44,939 nt of DNA from Pelomonas sp046294815 (lineage in GTDB: Bacteria > Pseudomonadota > Gammaproteobacteria > Burkholderiales > Burkholderiaceae_C), in assembly GCA_046294815.1 (NCBI GenBank), contig JBKBOJ010000019.1, positions 1 to 44,939 of the forward strand. Direction: 5' to 3'. The notes beneath the pieces are model-generated. The model saw only the letters and a program-made list of their open reading frames with translations, was not told the DNA's origin and did no database searches. Positions 17,034 through 25,676 of this stretch are shown here, in pieces. How positions within the stretch are numbered: the first letter of the stretch is position 1; the number at the start of each line of letters is the position of its first letter. The position numbers and the translations under genes are program-made.

Positions 17034-17777
17034 ATGAACACTTCTCGCCGCCTTCTCGCCCTCGGCCTGCTCAGCGCCGCCGTCTTCGGTGGCCCTGCCG
17101 GGGCCTGGAGCTGGAGCAAGGGTGAGCGCATCACCGGCAACGGTGATATTGCGACCGAGGCGCGCGAGGTCGGCGGCTTCGACGGTGTTTCCCTCAGCGG
17201 CGGCTTCAACCTCGTCGTTCGCCAGGGCAACGCGCACAAGATCGAGGTCAAGGCCGACCGCAATCTGCTGCCCTACATCGAGACGCAGCTGGAGGGCCGC
17301 ACGCTGCGCATCCAGCCGAAGCAGGGCATCAACCTGGCGACGCCGACGACGCCCAGCTTCACCATCGAGATGCCCGCGCTGCAGAAGCTGGCGGTGGCGG
17401 GCTCGGGCAGCATCAAGGTCGAGCCCATGAAGACCGGTGACGTCGATGCCGCCATCGCCGGCGCGGGTGACATCCGCTTCGCCAACCTAGACGCGCAGCG
17501 CCTGACCATGAAGGTCAGCGGCAGCGGCAACATCGTCGCGTCCGGTCGAGCGGGCCAGGCCTCGGTCACCATCGCCGGCAGCGGCGACGTGAAGGCCGCC
17601 GAGCTGGCCGCCGACGAGGTCAAGGTCAGCATCGCAGGCAGCGGTGACGCCCAGGTGCAGGCGCTCAAGAAGCTGCATGTGTCCATCGCCGGTAGCGGCG
17701 ACGTGAGGTATGTGGGTGCGCCGGAGATCAGTTCCTCCATCGCCGGCAGCGGCAAAGTCCGTCGCCTGCAGCGGTAG
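17034..17777 (+). CDS. Exported GIN-domain (DUF2807) beta-helix protein
   Basis: The 247-residue product starts with a signal peptide (LLALGLLSAAVFGGPAGA) and contains the head GIN domain FDGVSLSGGFNLVVRQG. A right-handed beta-helix follows, marked by seven repeated turns: AGSGSI, AGAGDI, SGSGNI, AGSGDV, AGSGDA, AGSGDV and AGSGKV, spaced about 18-24 residues. The family is called putative auto-transporter adhesin in databases, but no function is proven; periplasmic or surface location is likely. I choose ATG 17034 because GGAG lies seven bases upstream, over ATG 17001 and 17022. The DNA repeats at AGSGD turns are a consequence of the protein repeat. Confidence 0.88.
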   Translation: MNTSRRLLALGLLSAAVFGGPAGAWSWSKGERITGNGDIATEAREVGGFDGVSLSGGFNLVVRQGNAHKIEVKADRNLLPYIETQLEGRTLRIQPKQGINLATPTTPSFTIEMPALQKLAVAGSGSIKVEPMKTGDVDAAIAGAGDIRFANLDAQRLTMKVSGSGNIVASGRAGQASVTIAGSGDVKAAELAADEVKVSIAGSGDAQVQALKKLHVSIAGSGDVRYVGAPEISSSIAGSGKVRRLQR

Positions 17778-17802
17778 CGCTGGGCGCGCCGACAATGTCG
17801 GC

Positions 17803-18519
17803 ATGTCGTTGATCGAGAAGCTGCGCGCGCTGAGCGCGGACGAGGATTTCCGCCAGGGCGTGCGCGACATGGCCTCCCCATCGCTGGGCCTGGCAGCCTG
17901 GGGTCTGGTGACGGGCATCACGATGGTCAAGAGCGGCCTGAGCGTGCCGCTGGCCTGTGGCATGTCGCTGCTGGTGTTCGCCGGCAGCGCGCAGCTGACG
18001 GCGCTGCCGCTGATCGCCGCGGGCGCGCCGCTATGGGTGCTGCTGGCCACGGCCTTTTGCGTGAACCTGCGCTTCGTCATCTTCAGCGCACAGTGGCGCC
18101 ACTACTTTGGCCACCTGTCGCGTGCGCGGCGGCTGACGCTGACCTACTTCGCGGCCGACCTGAACTTCGTCTACTTCGTCAAGCGCTACCCCGACCCGCA
18201 ACCGGCGCCGGGCCAACAGCGCTATTTCATGGGCGGCGTGGCCGTGAACTGGCCCACCTGGCAGGCGGCCTCCCTCACCGGCATCCTGCTGGCCGACCGC
18301 ATTCCGCCGCAGTGGGGCATCGCCTTCGCGGGGGTGCTGGCGCTGCTGGGCCTCGCGTACTCGCTGCTGAGCGAGAAGAGGCTGTGGTGGGTGGCGCTGA
18401 CGGCGGGCGCCGTGTCCATCGCGACCTATGCGCTGCCGCTCAAGCTCAACATCCTGTGCGCCATCGTCGCGGCCGGGGCGGTGGGCTGGTGGCTGGACTC
18501 GCGCCGGAGGCGCTCATGA
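17803..18519 (+). CDS. azlC: AzlC family amino-acid exporter subunit
   Basis: Large subunit of the two-component branched-chain amino-acid exporter (AzlCD, BrnFE). The 238-residue product has several hydrophobic helices and the family segments RQGVRDMASPSLGLAAWGLVTG, FAGSAQLTALPLIA and NLRFVIFSAQWRHYF. It is slightly divergent from textbook AzlC, with a Trp-rich third quarter (NWPTWQAASLTG). The stop overlaps the azlD start (ATGA), which supports co-translation and subunit pairing. The substrate cannot be told from sequence; leucine, isoleucine, valine or methionine are known for relatives. Confidence 0.88.
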   Translation: MSLIEKLRALSADEDFRQGVRDMASPSLGLAAWGLVTGITMVKSGLSVPLACGMSLLVFAGSAQLTALPLIAAGAPLWVLLATAFCVNLRFVIFSAQWRHYFGHLSRARRLTLTYFAADLNFVYFVKRYPDPQPAPGQQRYFMGGVAVNWPTWQAASLTGILLADRIPPQWGIAFAGVLALLGLAYSLLSEKRLWWVALTAGAVSIATYALPLKLNILCAIVAAGAVGWWLDSRRRRS

Positions 18520-18845
18520 CCGAGTGGATGACCTGGATTGCCCTCGTGGGCCTGGGCGTCATCACGGTGGTGACGCGCGGCTTCTTCATGATTGCCCGCG
18601 AGCCCTTGCCCACGCCGGGCTGGCTGCGCGAGCTGCTGAAGGTGGCGCCGCTGGCGGCGCTGGTGGCGGTCGTCGCGCCGGAGATCTTCATGACGCAGGG
18701 CCAGCTGATCACGACCTGGCAGGACGCCCGCTGGCCCGCGGCGCTGGCGGCGACGGCCTACTACGTCTGGCGCCGCGACCTGCTGGGCACCATTCTTGCC
18801 GGCATGGCGGTCATGCTGCCGCTGAAGCTGGGCCTCGGCTGGTAA
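18516..18845 (+). CDS. azlD: AzlD family amino-acid exporter subunit
   Basis: Small 109-residue partner of AzlC. Three to four hydrophobic segments (WIALVGLGVITVVTRGFFMI, then LAALVAVVAPEIFM, and ILAGMAVMLPLKLGLGW) and the typical TRGFF and VAPEI elements. Overlaps azlC by four bases. Ends 61 bases before pgk. Confidence 0.88.
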   Translation: MTEWMTWIALVGLGVITVVTRGFFMIAREPLPTPGWLRELLKVAPLAALVAVVAPEIFMTQGQLITTWQDARWPAALAATAYYVWRRDLLGTILAGMAVMLPLKLGLGW

Positions 18846-18906
18846 CCGTGCCGGAACGGCGGGCGGCGAGAATCGCGCCAGTTTTTCTCAACAGACCTGC
18901 CCGACC

Positions 18907-20100
18907 ATGAACGTCATCCGCTTCTCCGACCTGATCGCTGCCGGCAAGGTGGCCGGCCAGCGCGTGTTCATCCGCGCCGACCTCAACGTGCCGCTGGACG
19001 ACAACGGCAAGATCACCGAGGACACCCGCATTCGCGCGTCGCTGCCGGCCATCCAGATGGCGCTGGATGCCGGCGCGGCCGTCATGGTCACCTCCCACCT
19101 GGGCCGCCCGACGGAAGGGGAGCTCAAGCCCGAGGATTCGCTGGCGCCCGTCGCCGCGCGCATGGCCGAGCTGCTGGGCCGCCCGGTGCCCTTGAAGGCC
19201 GACTGGGTGGACGGCGTAGAGGTGGCCCCCGGCGAACTGGTGCTGCTGGAGAACTGCCGCGTCAACAAGGGTGAGAAGAAGTGCGACGAGGCCCTGTCGA
19301 AGAAGCTCGCCGCGCTGTGCGACATCTTCGTGCACGACGCCTTCGGCACGGCCCACCGCGCCGAGGCCACGACCTACGGCATCGCCAAGTTCGCCAAGGT
19401 GGCCTGTGCCGGCCCGCTGCTGGCGGCCGAGATCGACGCGATCTCCAAGGCGCTGGCCAACCCGAAGCGCCCGTTGGTGGCCATCGTCGCCGGCTCCAAG
19501 GTCTCGACCAAGCTGACCATCCTGCAGGCGCTTTCGGCCAAGGTGGACGGCCTCATCGTCGGTGGCGGCATCGCCAACACCTTCATGCTGGCCGCGGGCC
19601 TGAAGATCGGCAAATCGCTGGCCGAGCCCGATCTGGTGGGTGAGGCCAAGGCCGTCAGCGAGGCCATGGCCGCCCGTGGCGCCAGCGTGCCCATCCCCGA
19701 GGACGTGGTGACGGCCAAGACCTTCGCCGCCGACGCGCCGGCCACCGTGAAGGCCGCCACCGACGTGGCCGACGACGACCTGATCCTGGACATCGGCCCC
19801 AAGACCGCGGCCAAGCTCGCCGAGCAGCTCAAGGCCGCCGGCACCATCGTCTGGAACGGCCCGGTGGGCGTGTTCGAGTTCGACGCCTTCGCCCAGGGTA
19901 CCGAGACCCTGGCCCGCGCGATCGCCGCCAGCAACGCCTTCAGCATCGCCGGCGGCGGCGACACGCTGGCGGCCATCGCCAAGTACGGCATCGAGAAGGA
20001 CGTGGGCTACATCTCCACCGGCGGCGGCGCCTTCCTGGAGGTGCTCGAAGGCAAGACGCTGCCGGCCTTCGAGATCCTCAGCCAAAGGGCGGCTGGCTGA
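18907..20100 (+). CDS. pgk: Phosphoglycerate kinase
   Basis: Glycolytic and gluconeogenic enzyme that transfers phosphate from 1,3-bisphosphoglycerate to ADP. The 397-residue product contains FIRADLNVPLDDNG (substrate-binding), TSHLGRPTEG, ENCRVNKGEKKC, FVHDAFGTAHRAEATTYG, IVAGSKVSTKL and the nucleotide site VWNGPVGVFEF and AGGGDTLAAI. Full length for the family. It precedes maeB and lies 4 kb from pyk, forming a loose central-carbon neighbourhood. In many relatives pgk is followed directly by pyk; here maeB, a transporter and a GNAT gene lie between. Confidence 0.97.
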   Translation: MNVIRFSDLIAAGKVAGQRVFIRADLNVPLDDNGKITEDTRIRASLPAIQMALDAGAAVMVTSHLGRPTEGELKPEDSLAPVAARMAELLGRPVPLKADWVDGVEVAPGELVLLENCRVNKGEKKCDEALSKKLAALCDIFVHDAFGTAHRAEATTYGIAKFAKVACAGPLLAAEIDAISKALANPKRPLVAIVAGSKVSTKLTILQALSAKVDGLIVGGGIANTFMLAAGLKIGKSLAEPDLVGEAKAVSEAMAARGASVPIPEDVVTAKTFAADAPATVKAATDVADDDLILDIGPKTAAKLAEQLKAAGTIVWNGPVGVFEFDAFAQGTETLARAIAASNAFSIAGGGDTLAAIAKYGIEKDVGYISTGGGAFLEVLEGKTLPAFEILSQRAAG

Positions 20101-20255
20101 TCCTCATCCCCCCCTGGCCTCGCGCCGGGGCAAGCCAGGCTGGACGGCTCGCGAACGCGGCCTGCCGAATTGGCATGGGGGCTTGTCCAAGCGGCATCGT
20201 GGCGGTGGTAACCGCGCAGTAACCTCCGGGCCCGTCCCCCGGAGACCCTGCTGCC
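20101..20255 (+). promoter_or_regulatory. Gap between pgk and maeB
   Basis: The 155-base gap holds no gene. Just after pgk, CCTGGC and GCCAGG arms (about 20113-20140) could form a weak stem without a T-run. Near 20183, TTGTCC could be a -35 for maeB, but no matching -10 stands out. CGGAGA lies about ten bases before the maeB ATG as ribosome site. Confidence 0.3.
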
Positions 20256-22583
20256 ATGGAAAAGAACAACACCCCCTTGTCGCCGGCCGAAGCTGCGCTG
20301 CGCGACGCCGCCCTCGAATACCACCGCGCGCCGACGCGCGGCAAGGTCTCGGTCACGCCGACCAAGGCGCTGAGCAACCAGCGCGACCTGTCGCTGGCCT
20401 ATTCGCCGGGCGTGGCCTATCCATGTCTGGACATCGAGCGTGACCCCGCGCTGGCGGCGGACTACACCTCGCGCGCCAACCTGGTGGGTGTCATCACCAA
20501 CGGCACCGCCGTGCTGGGCCTGGGTGACATCGGCCCGCTGGCCGCCAAGCCGGTCATGGAGGGCAAGGGCTGTCTGTTCAAGAAGTTTGCCGGCATCGAC
20601 GTGTTCGACATCGAGCTGGCCGAGCGTGACGCCGACAAGCTCATCGACATCATCGCGGCGATGGAGCCCACGCTGGGCGGCATCAACCTCGAAGACATCA
20701 AGGCGCCCGAGTGCTTCTACATCGAACGCGAGCTCTCCAAGCGCATGAACATCCCCGTCTTCCACGACGACCAGCACGGCACGGCCATCATCTCGTCGGC
20801 CGCGCTGCTCAACGGCCTGGAACTGGTGGGCAAGGACATGGCCACGGTCAAGGTGGCGGTGTCGGGTGCTGGGGCGGCGGCCATCGCATGTCTTGACGTC
20901 ATGGTGGGCCTGGGCGTCAAGCGAGAGAACGTCTTCGTCTGCGACTCGCGCGGCGTCATCCACAGCGAGCGCGAAGACGCTCGAAGCGGCAAGCTCGACG
21001 AGTCCAAGCAGCGCTACTGTCAGGTGACGACGGCACGCACGCTGGCCGACGTGGTGTGCGGCGCCGACGTGTTCCTGGGCTGCTCGGCCGCCGGCGTGCT
21101 GACGGCCGACATGGTCAAGACCATGGGCCCACAGCCCATCATCCTGGCGCTGGCCAACCCGGAGCCCGAGATTCGCCCCGAGCTGGCCAAGGCCGTGCGA
21201 CCGGACTGCATCATCGCCACGGGCCGGTCGGACTATCCCAACCAGGTCAACAACGTTCTGTGCTTCCCCTACATCTTCCGCGGCGCGCTGGACTGCGGTG
21301 CGACCAAGATCACCGCGGGCATGAAGCTGGCCTGCGTGCGTGAGATCGCGGCGCTCGCCAAGGCCGAGACCAGCGATGAAGTGGCCGCCGCCTACGCCGG
21401 GCAGGAGCTGGCCTTCGGGCCCGACTACCTGATCCCCAAGCCCTTCGACGCGCGCCTGATCCTGCGCATCGCGCCGGCCGTCGCCGCCGCTGCGGCCGCC
21501 GACGGCGTGGCCACGCGGCCGGTGGCAGACCTGGCCGCCTACCGCCAGTCGCTGGAGCGCTTCGTCTACCAGACCGGCATGTTCATGCGGCCGGTGTTCT
21601 CGGCCGCCAAGGCCGCGCCCGCACGGGTCATCTACGCCGAGGGCGAGGACGAGCGCGTGCTGCGCGCCGTGCAGGTCGCGCTGGACGAGGGCCTCGCCAA
21701 GCCCACGCTGATCGGCCGCCCCGCGGTGCTGCAGGCACGCATCCAGCGTGCCGGCCTGCGCCTGAAGCTGGGCAGCGATGTGGCCGTCATCGACCCCGAG
21801 GACGACCCGCGCTTCCGCCAGTACTGGGAGGCGTATCACCAGCGCATGAAGCGCAACGGCGTGACGCCCGAAATGGCCAAGTCCGCCGTGCGGCGCAGCA
21901 ACACCGCCATCGGCGCGCTGGCCCTCGAGCTGGGCGATGCCGACGCGATGATCTGCGGCATGGTCGGCAAGTTCGACCGCCACCTGCAGCAGGTGCGCGA
22001 GCTGGTGGGCCTGCGCGAGGGCGCGCGCCAGTTCGCGGCGATGAACGCGCTGATGCTGGACAAGATGACGCTGTTCATCACCGACACCTTCGTCAACGAC
22101 GACCCCAGCGCCGAGGAGTTGGCCGACATCGCCGCGATGGCCGCCGAGGAGGTCAGCCGCTTCGGCCTGCCACCCAAGCTGGCCTTCGTCAGCCACTCGA
22201 TGTTCGGCTCCAGCACGCGGCCATCGGCGCTGAAGATGCGCCGCGCGCACGAGCTGTTCGCCGCCGCCCATCCCGAGTTGGAGTGCGACGGCGAGATGCA
22301 TGGCGATGCGGCGCTGTCCGAGAGCGTGCGCCGCGCCTTCCTGCCCGACAGCAAGCTCAGCGGCTCGGCCAACCTGCTGGTGCTGCCCACGCTGGACGCG
22401 GCCAACATCCTGTTCAACGTGCTGAAGATCAGCGCCAGCCAGGGCGTGACCATAGGCCCCATCCTGCTGGGCGCGGCCAGGCCCGTGCACGTCCTGACGC
22501 CTTCGGCGACGGTGCGCCGCATCGTCAACATGACGGCTCTGGCGGTGGCTGACGTGCGGGAAGCCCGGCTCGCGAAGGGCTGA
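20256..22583 (+). CDS. maeB: NADP-dependent malic enzyme with phosphotransacetylase-like domain (MaeB)
   Basis: Decarboxylates malate to pyruvate with NADP reduction; cytosolic. The 775-residue product is the long bacterial form. Residues 1-430 are the malic enzyme domain (YSPGVAYPC, DIGPLAAKPVMEGK, FHDDQHGTAIISSAALL, VSGAGAAAIACLDV). From about 450 to the end is a phosphate acetyl/butyryltransferase-like domain (RVIYAEGEDERVLRA, GMVGKFDRH, SANLLVLPTLDAANI) that in known MaeB proteins acts as an acetyl-CoA-responsive regulatory module. Its last 59 bases overlap the convergent EamA transporter gene. Well conserved; no anomalies in catalytic motifs. Confidence 0.96.
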   Translation: MEKNNTPLSPAEAALRDAALEYHRAPTRGKVSVTPTKALSNQRDLSLAYSPGVAYPCLDIERDPALAADYTSRANLVGVITNGTAVLGLGDIGPLAAKPVMEGKGCLFKKFAGIDVFDIELAERDADKLIDIIAAMEPTLGGINLEDIKAPECFYIERELSKRMNIPVFHDDQHGTAIISSAALLNGLELVGKDMATVKVAVSGAGAAAIACLDVMVGLGVKRENVFVCDSRGVIHSEREDARSGKLDESKQRYCQVTTARTLADVVCGADVFLGCSAAGVLTADMVKTMGPQPIILALANPEPEIRPELAKAVRPDCIIATGRSDYPNQVNNVLCFPYIFRGALDCGATKITAGMKLACVREIAALAKAETSDEVAAAYAGQELAFGPDYLIPKPFDARLILRIAPAVAAAAAADGVATRPVADLAAYRQSLERFVYQTGMFMRPVFSAAKAAPARVIYAEGEDERVLRAVQVALDEGLAKPTLIGRPAVLQARIQRAGLRLKLGSDVAVIDPEDDPRFRQYWEAYHQRMKRNGVTPEMAKSAVRRSNTAIGALALELGDADAMICGMVGKFDRHLQQVRELVGLREGARQFAAMNALMLDKMTLFITDTFVNDDPSAEELADIAAMAAEEVSRFGLPPKLAFVSHSMFGSSTRPSALKMRRAHELFAAAHPELECDGEMHGDAALSESVRRAFLPDSKLSGSANLLVLPTLDAANILFNVLKISASQGVTIGPILLGAARPVHVLTPSATVRRIVNMTALAVADVREARLAKG

Positions 22584-23466
22584 ACTGCGCCAGCGCCACG
22601 CCGGCCAGGATGACGGCGGCGCCGACCAGCTTGGGCGCGGTGAACACCTCGCCCCCGAGCAGCCAAGCGGCCAGGCCGGCGACCAAGGGCATCAGGTAAA
22701 TCAGCGGCGCCGTGCGCGCCACGCCGTGCCGCTCGTTGGCCCAGCCCCACGCCAGCCAGCCGATGAAGCCGCCGCCGGCCACCTGCCAGACCGTGCCGCT
22801 CCACACCCAGGCCGGCTGGCCAGCCCAGTCCAGCGCGGCCAGCTCGGGAGCGCACCACAGCAGCATGGGCAAGGTGCAGACCAGGCTGCCATAGCCCAGC
22901 ACTGTCACGCCGCCGTGGTGTTGGATCAGGGGCTTGGCGGCGACCGTGTACCAGCTGAACAGCGCGGCGGCGGCCAGCAGCAGCAGGTCGCCCATGCCGG
23001 CCTGCCAGTCGGCGGCCAGCAGCTTGTCCGACGTGAACAGCAGCGCGCCGATGGCGGCCATGGCCACACCAGCGACCTGGCCGCGTGAGAGCTTTTCCAG
23101 GCCGCTGGCGCGCAGGATCAGCAGCGTGAACACCGGCCCGCAGGCCAGCAGCACGCTGGCGCTGAAGGCGGTGGAACCCTGCATGCCGTAGGCCGACAGC
23201 AGCAGATGCAGTCCCTGGCCCACCAGCGTCAGCCGCACCAGCGGCCCCACCTCGCTGCGCTCCAGCCGTGGCCAGCGCGTGCCGAAGCGCCAGCACAGCA
23301 GCGCCACGGCACACAGCGGCACCAGCAGGTAGCGCAGGCCCAAGAACGCTGCGGGCCCCAGCTGCGTGAACAGCGCCTTGGAGAGCGGGAAGTTCAAGCC
23401 CCAGGTCAGCACGACGGCCAAGGCCGCGAACAGGGGGGCGGTGGAAGCGGCAGCGCGGTCCGGCAT
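22525..23466 (-). CDS. EamA/DMT family transporter
   Basis: Inner-membrane protein of about 313 residues with ten predicted hydrophobic helices in two EamA repeats (LFAALAVVLTWGLNFPLSKALF opens the first; LLLLAAAALFSWYTVAAKPL the second). This is the drug/metabolite transporter superfamily. It resembles RhaT/YedA-type exporters; the substrate is unknown. The C-terminus is Pro-rich and its last 19 codons overlap the 3' end of maeB on the other strand. I use ATG 23466 (MPDRAAAS). Two farther ATGs (to 23529) would add a Cys-rich tail without family support. No clear ribosome site was found for any of them. Confidence 0.85.
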   Translation of the reverse strand: MPDRAAASTAPLFAALAVVLTWGLNFPLSKALFTQLGPAAFLGLRYLLVPLCAVALLCWRFGTRWPRLERSEVGPLVRLTLVGQGLHLLLSAYGMQGSTAFSASVLLACGPVFTLLILRASGLEKLSRGQVAGVAMAAIGALLFTSDKLLAADWQAGMGDLLLLAAAALFSWYTVAAKPLIQHHGGVTVLGYGSLVCTLPMLLWCAPELAALDWAGQPAWVWSGTVWQVAGGGFIGWLAWGWANERHGVARTAPLIYLMPLVAGLAAWLLGGEVFTAPKLVGAAVILAGVALAQFSPSRAGLPARQPPPEPSC

Positions 23467-23552
23467 GACGGGGCAACAGTCGAAAAGCGCAGAATTGTCC
23501 CGCCCCGGCATCGCGTTGCTGCAAGCCACGCCCGACCCCCGCCTGAAACCCG

Positions 23553-24050
23553 ATGAATCACGCCCTGCAGTGCCGTCTTGCCCCCCTCGACCCTGGCCAT
23601 CCCGACGCTCAGGCCCTGATGGCCCGCTCGGAGGCGCTGATGAGCGCTCTCTACCCGAGCGAGAGCAACCATTTCGAGCCCGCCGACGGCCTGCGTGCGC
23701 CCCACGGCGTGTTCTGGGGGCTGTGGCTGGGCGAGGTGCTGGCGGGCTGTGGCGGCGTCAAGTTCCATGCACCGGCGGACGAGCCGGCCTATGGCGAGAT
23801 CAAGCGGCTGTTCGTGCTGGAAAGCGCGCGCGGCCGCGGCGCGGCCAAGCAGCTGATGGCGCGGCTGGAGGCCGAGCTGCTGCAGCGCGGTTTGCGCGTG
23901 GCCCGGCTGGAGACCGGCATCTACCAGCCCGAGGCGCTGGGGCTGTACCGGCGCCTGGGCTATGTCGAGCGCGCACCCTTCGGCGGCTATGCGCCCGACC
24001 CACTGAGTGTTTTCTTCGAGAAGGTCTTGCAGCCAGCGGCGCGCTCCTGA
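23553..24050 (+). CDS. GNAT family N-acetyltransferase
   Basis: The 165-residue protein has the GNAT fold pattern: KRLFVLESARGRGAAKQLM is motif A with the acetyl-CoA pyrophosphate loop RGRGAA, and the C-terminal YQPEALGLYRRLGYVERAPFG is motif B. The family acetylates amines on small molecules or proteins; the substrate is not predictable. It resembles YhfO/PA4866-like small acetyltransferases in layout, but I cannot name an orthologue. The stop codon overlaps the first base pair of motif copy 2, and pyk starts 98 bases later. Confidence 0.85.
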   Translation: MNHALQCRLAPLDPGHPDAQALMARSEALMSALYPSESNHFEPADGLRAPHGVFWGLWLGEVLAGCGGVKFHAPADEPAYGEIKRLFVLESARGRGAAKQLMARLEAELLQRGLRVARLETGIYQPEALGLYRRLGYVERAPFGGYAPDPLSVFFEKVLQPAARS

Positions 24051-24073
24051 CCCAAAGCCCGACAAGCTCCTAG
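24049..24073 (+). repeat. Conserved 25-base motif, copy 2 (upstream of pyk)
   Basis: Reads GACCCAAAGCCCGA, then CAAG, then CTCCTAG. It starts within the GNAT stop codon, 76 bases before the pyk ATG and pointing towards it. It agrees with copy 1 (3337-3361) at 22 of 25 positions. Further on, TGAAAC (about 24083) and CATAAT (about 24111) could be the pyk promoter. Confidence 0.6.
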
Positions 24074-24148
24074 GCTGAAATGCGGTGAAACTTTCTCGGG
24101 GCATGGCGGACCATAATTCCTCGCCCCCTAGACCAGTTGAGACAAGCC

Positions 24149-25579
24149 ATGACCCGCGCCACCAAGATCGTCGCCACCCTCGGCCCTGCATCCAACACAC
24201 CGGAGGTGCTGGAGCAGATGATCCGCGCCGGCGTCGACGTCGTGCGGCTGAACTTCTCCCACGGCAAGGCACAGGACCACATCGACCGCGCGGCCATGGT
24301 CCGCGCTGCCGCCGAGCGCGTCGGCAAGTCGGTGGCCATCATGGCCGACCTGCAGGGCCCCAAGATCCGTGTCGGCAAGTTCGAGGGCGGCAAGATTGAG
24401 CTGGTCCCCGGCGCCCGTTTCATCCTGGACGCCGACCGCACCGAGCTGGGCAACCAGGAGGTGGCCGGCCTGGACTACAAGGAGCTGCCGCGCGACGTGA
24501 AGCCCGGCGACACGCTGCTGCTCAACGACGGCCTGCTGGTGCTGACCGTCGAGGCCGTGCGTGGCGCGCAGGTGCACACCATCGTCAAGCTGGGCGGCGA
24601 GCTGTCCAACAACAAGGGCATCAACAAGCAGGGCGGCGGCCTCACGGCGCCGGCGCTGACGGGCAAGGACATGGAGGACATCAAGACGGCGATGTCCTTC
24701 CAGTGCGAATACCTGGCGGTGAGCTTCCCCAAGAACGCGACCGACATGGAGATGGCCCGCCAGCTCGCCAACGTGGCCGGTGAGCCCTACCGCCACAAGC
24801 CGGCCATGATCGCCAAGATCGAGCGCTACGAGGCCATTCCGCACCTCGAAGCCATCCTGAAGGCCAGCGACGGCATCATGGTGGCGCGCGGCGACTTGGC
24901 CGTCGAAGTCGGCAACGCGGCCGTGCCGGCGCTGCAGAAGCGCATGATCAAGATGGCCCGCGAGCTCGACAAGGTGGCCATCACCGCCACGCAGATGATG
25001 GAGTCCATGATCGTCAACCCGGTGCCCACGCGCGCCGAGGTCAGCGACGTGGCCAACGCGGTGCTGGACGGCACCGACGCCGTCATGCTGTCGGCCGAGA
25101 CGGCCGCCGGCAAGTTCCCGGTCGAGACCATCGAGCAGATGGCCGCCATCGCGCTGGAGGCCGAGCGGGCCGAGTTCGTCACGCTGGACACCGACTTCGC
25201 CGGTCGCCAGTTCGGCCGCATCGACCAGTCCATCGCCATGGGGGCGCTGTTCACGGCCCACCACCTGGGCTGCAAGGCCATCCTCGCGCTCACCGAGTCG
25301 GGCTCGACCGCGCTGTGGATGAGCCGCCACCGCATCCAGGTGCCCATCTTCGGCCTGACCACGCAGCTGGTCAGCCAGCGCAAGATGGCGCTGTACCGCA
25401 ACGTCACGCCGCTGCTGATGCCCAAATTCGACGACCGGGACCAAGCCCTGGCGGCGGCGGAGAAGATCCTCGTCGAGCGCGGCGTGTTGAGGCCCGGCGA
25501 CACCTACGCCATCACCTGTGGCGAGCCCATGGGCTACCCCGGCGGCACCAACATGCTCAAGGTCTGCCGCGTCGGCTGA
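24149..25579 (+). CDS. pyk: Pyruvate kinase
   Basis: Last step of glycolysis, phosphoenolpyruvate plus ADP to pyruvate plus ATP. The 476-residue product starts MTRATKIVATLGPAS. It contains VVRLNFSHG, ADLQGPKIRVG, the active-site signature AKIERYEAIPHLEAIL and GIMVARGDLAVEVG, ITATQMMESMI and DAVMLSAETAAGKFPVE. The C-terminal allosteric-type domain includes LTESGSTALWMSR. I use ATG 24149; a TTG at 24137 in the same frame is less likely. Upstream lies motif copy 2, shared with ahcY, which may indicate common control. Confidence 0.97.
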   Translation: MTRATKIVATLGPASNTPEVLEQMIRAGVDVVRLNFSHGKAQDHIDRAAMVRAAAERVGKSVAIMADLQGPKIRVGKFEGGKIELVPGARFILDADRTELGNQEVAGLDYKELPRDVKPGDTLLLNDGLLVLTVEAVRGAQVHTIVKLGGELSNNKGINKQGGGLTAPALTGKDMEDIKTAMSFQCEYLAVSFPKNATDMEMARQLANVAGEPYRHKPAMIAKIERYEAIPHLEAILKASDGIMVARGDLAVEVGNAAVPALQKRMIKMARELDKVAITATQMMESMIVNPVPTRAEVSDVANAVLDGTDAVMLSAETAAGKFPVETIEQMAAIALEAERAEFVTLDTDFAGRQFGRIDQSIAMGALFTAHHLGCKAILALTESGSTALWMSRHRIQVPIFGLTTQLVSQRKMALYRNVTPLLMPKFDDRDQALAAAEKILVERGVLRPGDTYAITCGEPMGYPGGTNMLKVCRVG

Positions 25580-25588
25580 CGGCGCCTG

Positions 25589-25606
25589 TGCCGGGCTGAC
25601 CCGGCA
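25589..25606 (+). terminator. Hairpin after pyk, weak terminator candidate
   Basis: TGCCGGG, loop CTGA, CCCGGCA: a perfect seven-base stem ten bases after the pyk stop. No T-run follows (next bases TGCCGGGCGGGAAA), so it may act as a pause or mRNA 3' stabiliser rather than a strict intrinsic terminator. Confidence 0.45.
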
Positions 25607-25676
25607 TGCCGGGCGGGAAAGGCCACGGTCAGCTCGGTGAAGGCCGGCTGTCATGCCGGTTCACCAGAATCGCGTC

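Noticed and set aside
17400..17760. Tandem DNA repeats with GCCGGCAGCGG-like units
   Set aside because: They encode the AGSGD turns of a beta-helix protein. The repeat is at protein level, not a separate DNA element.
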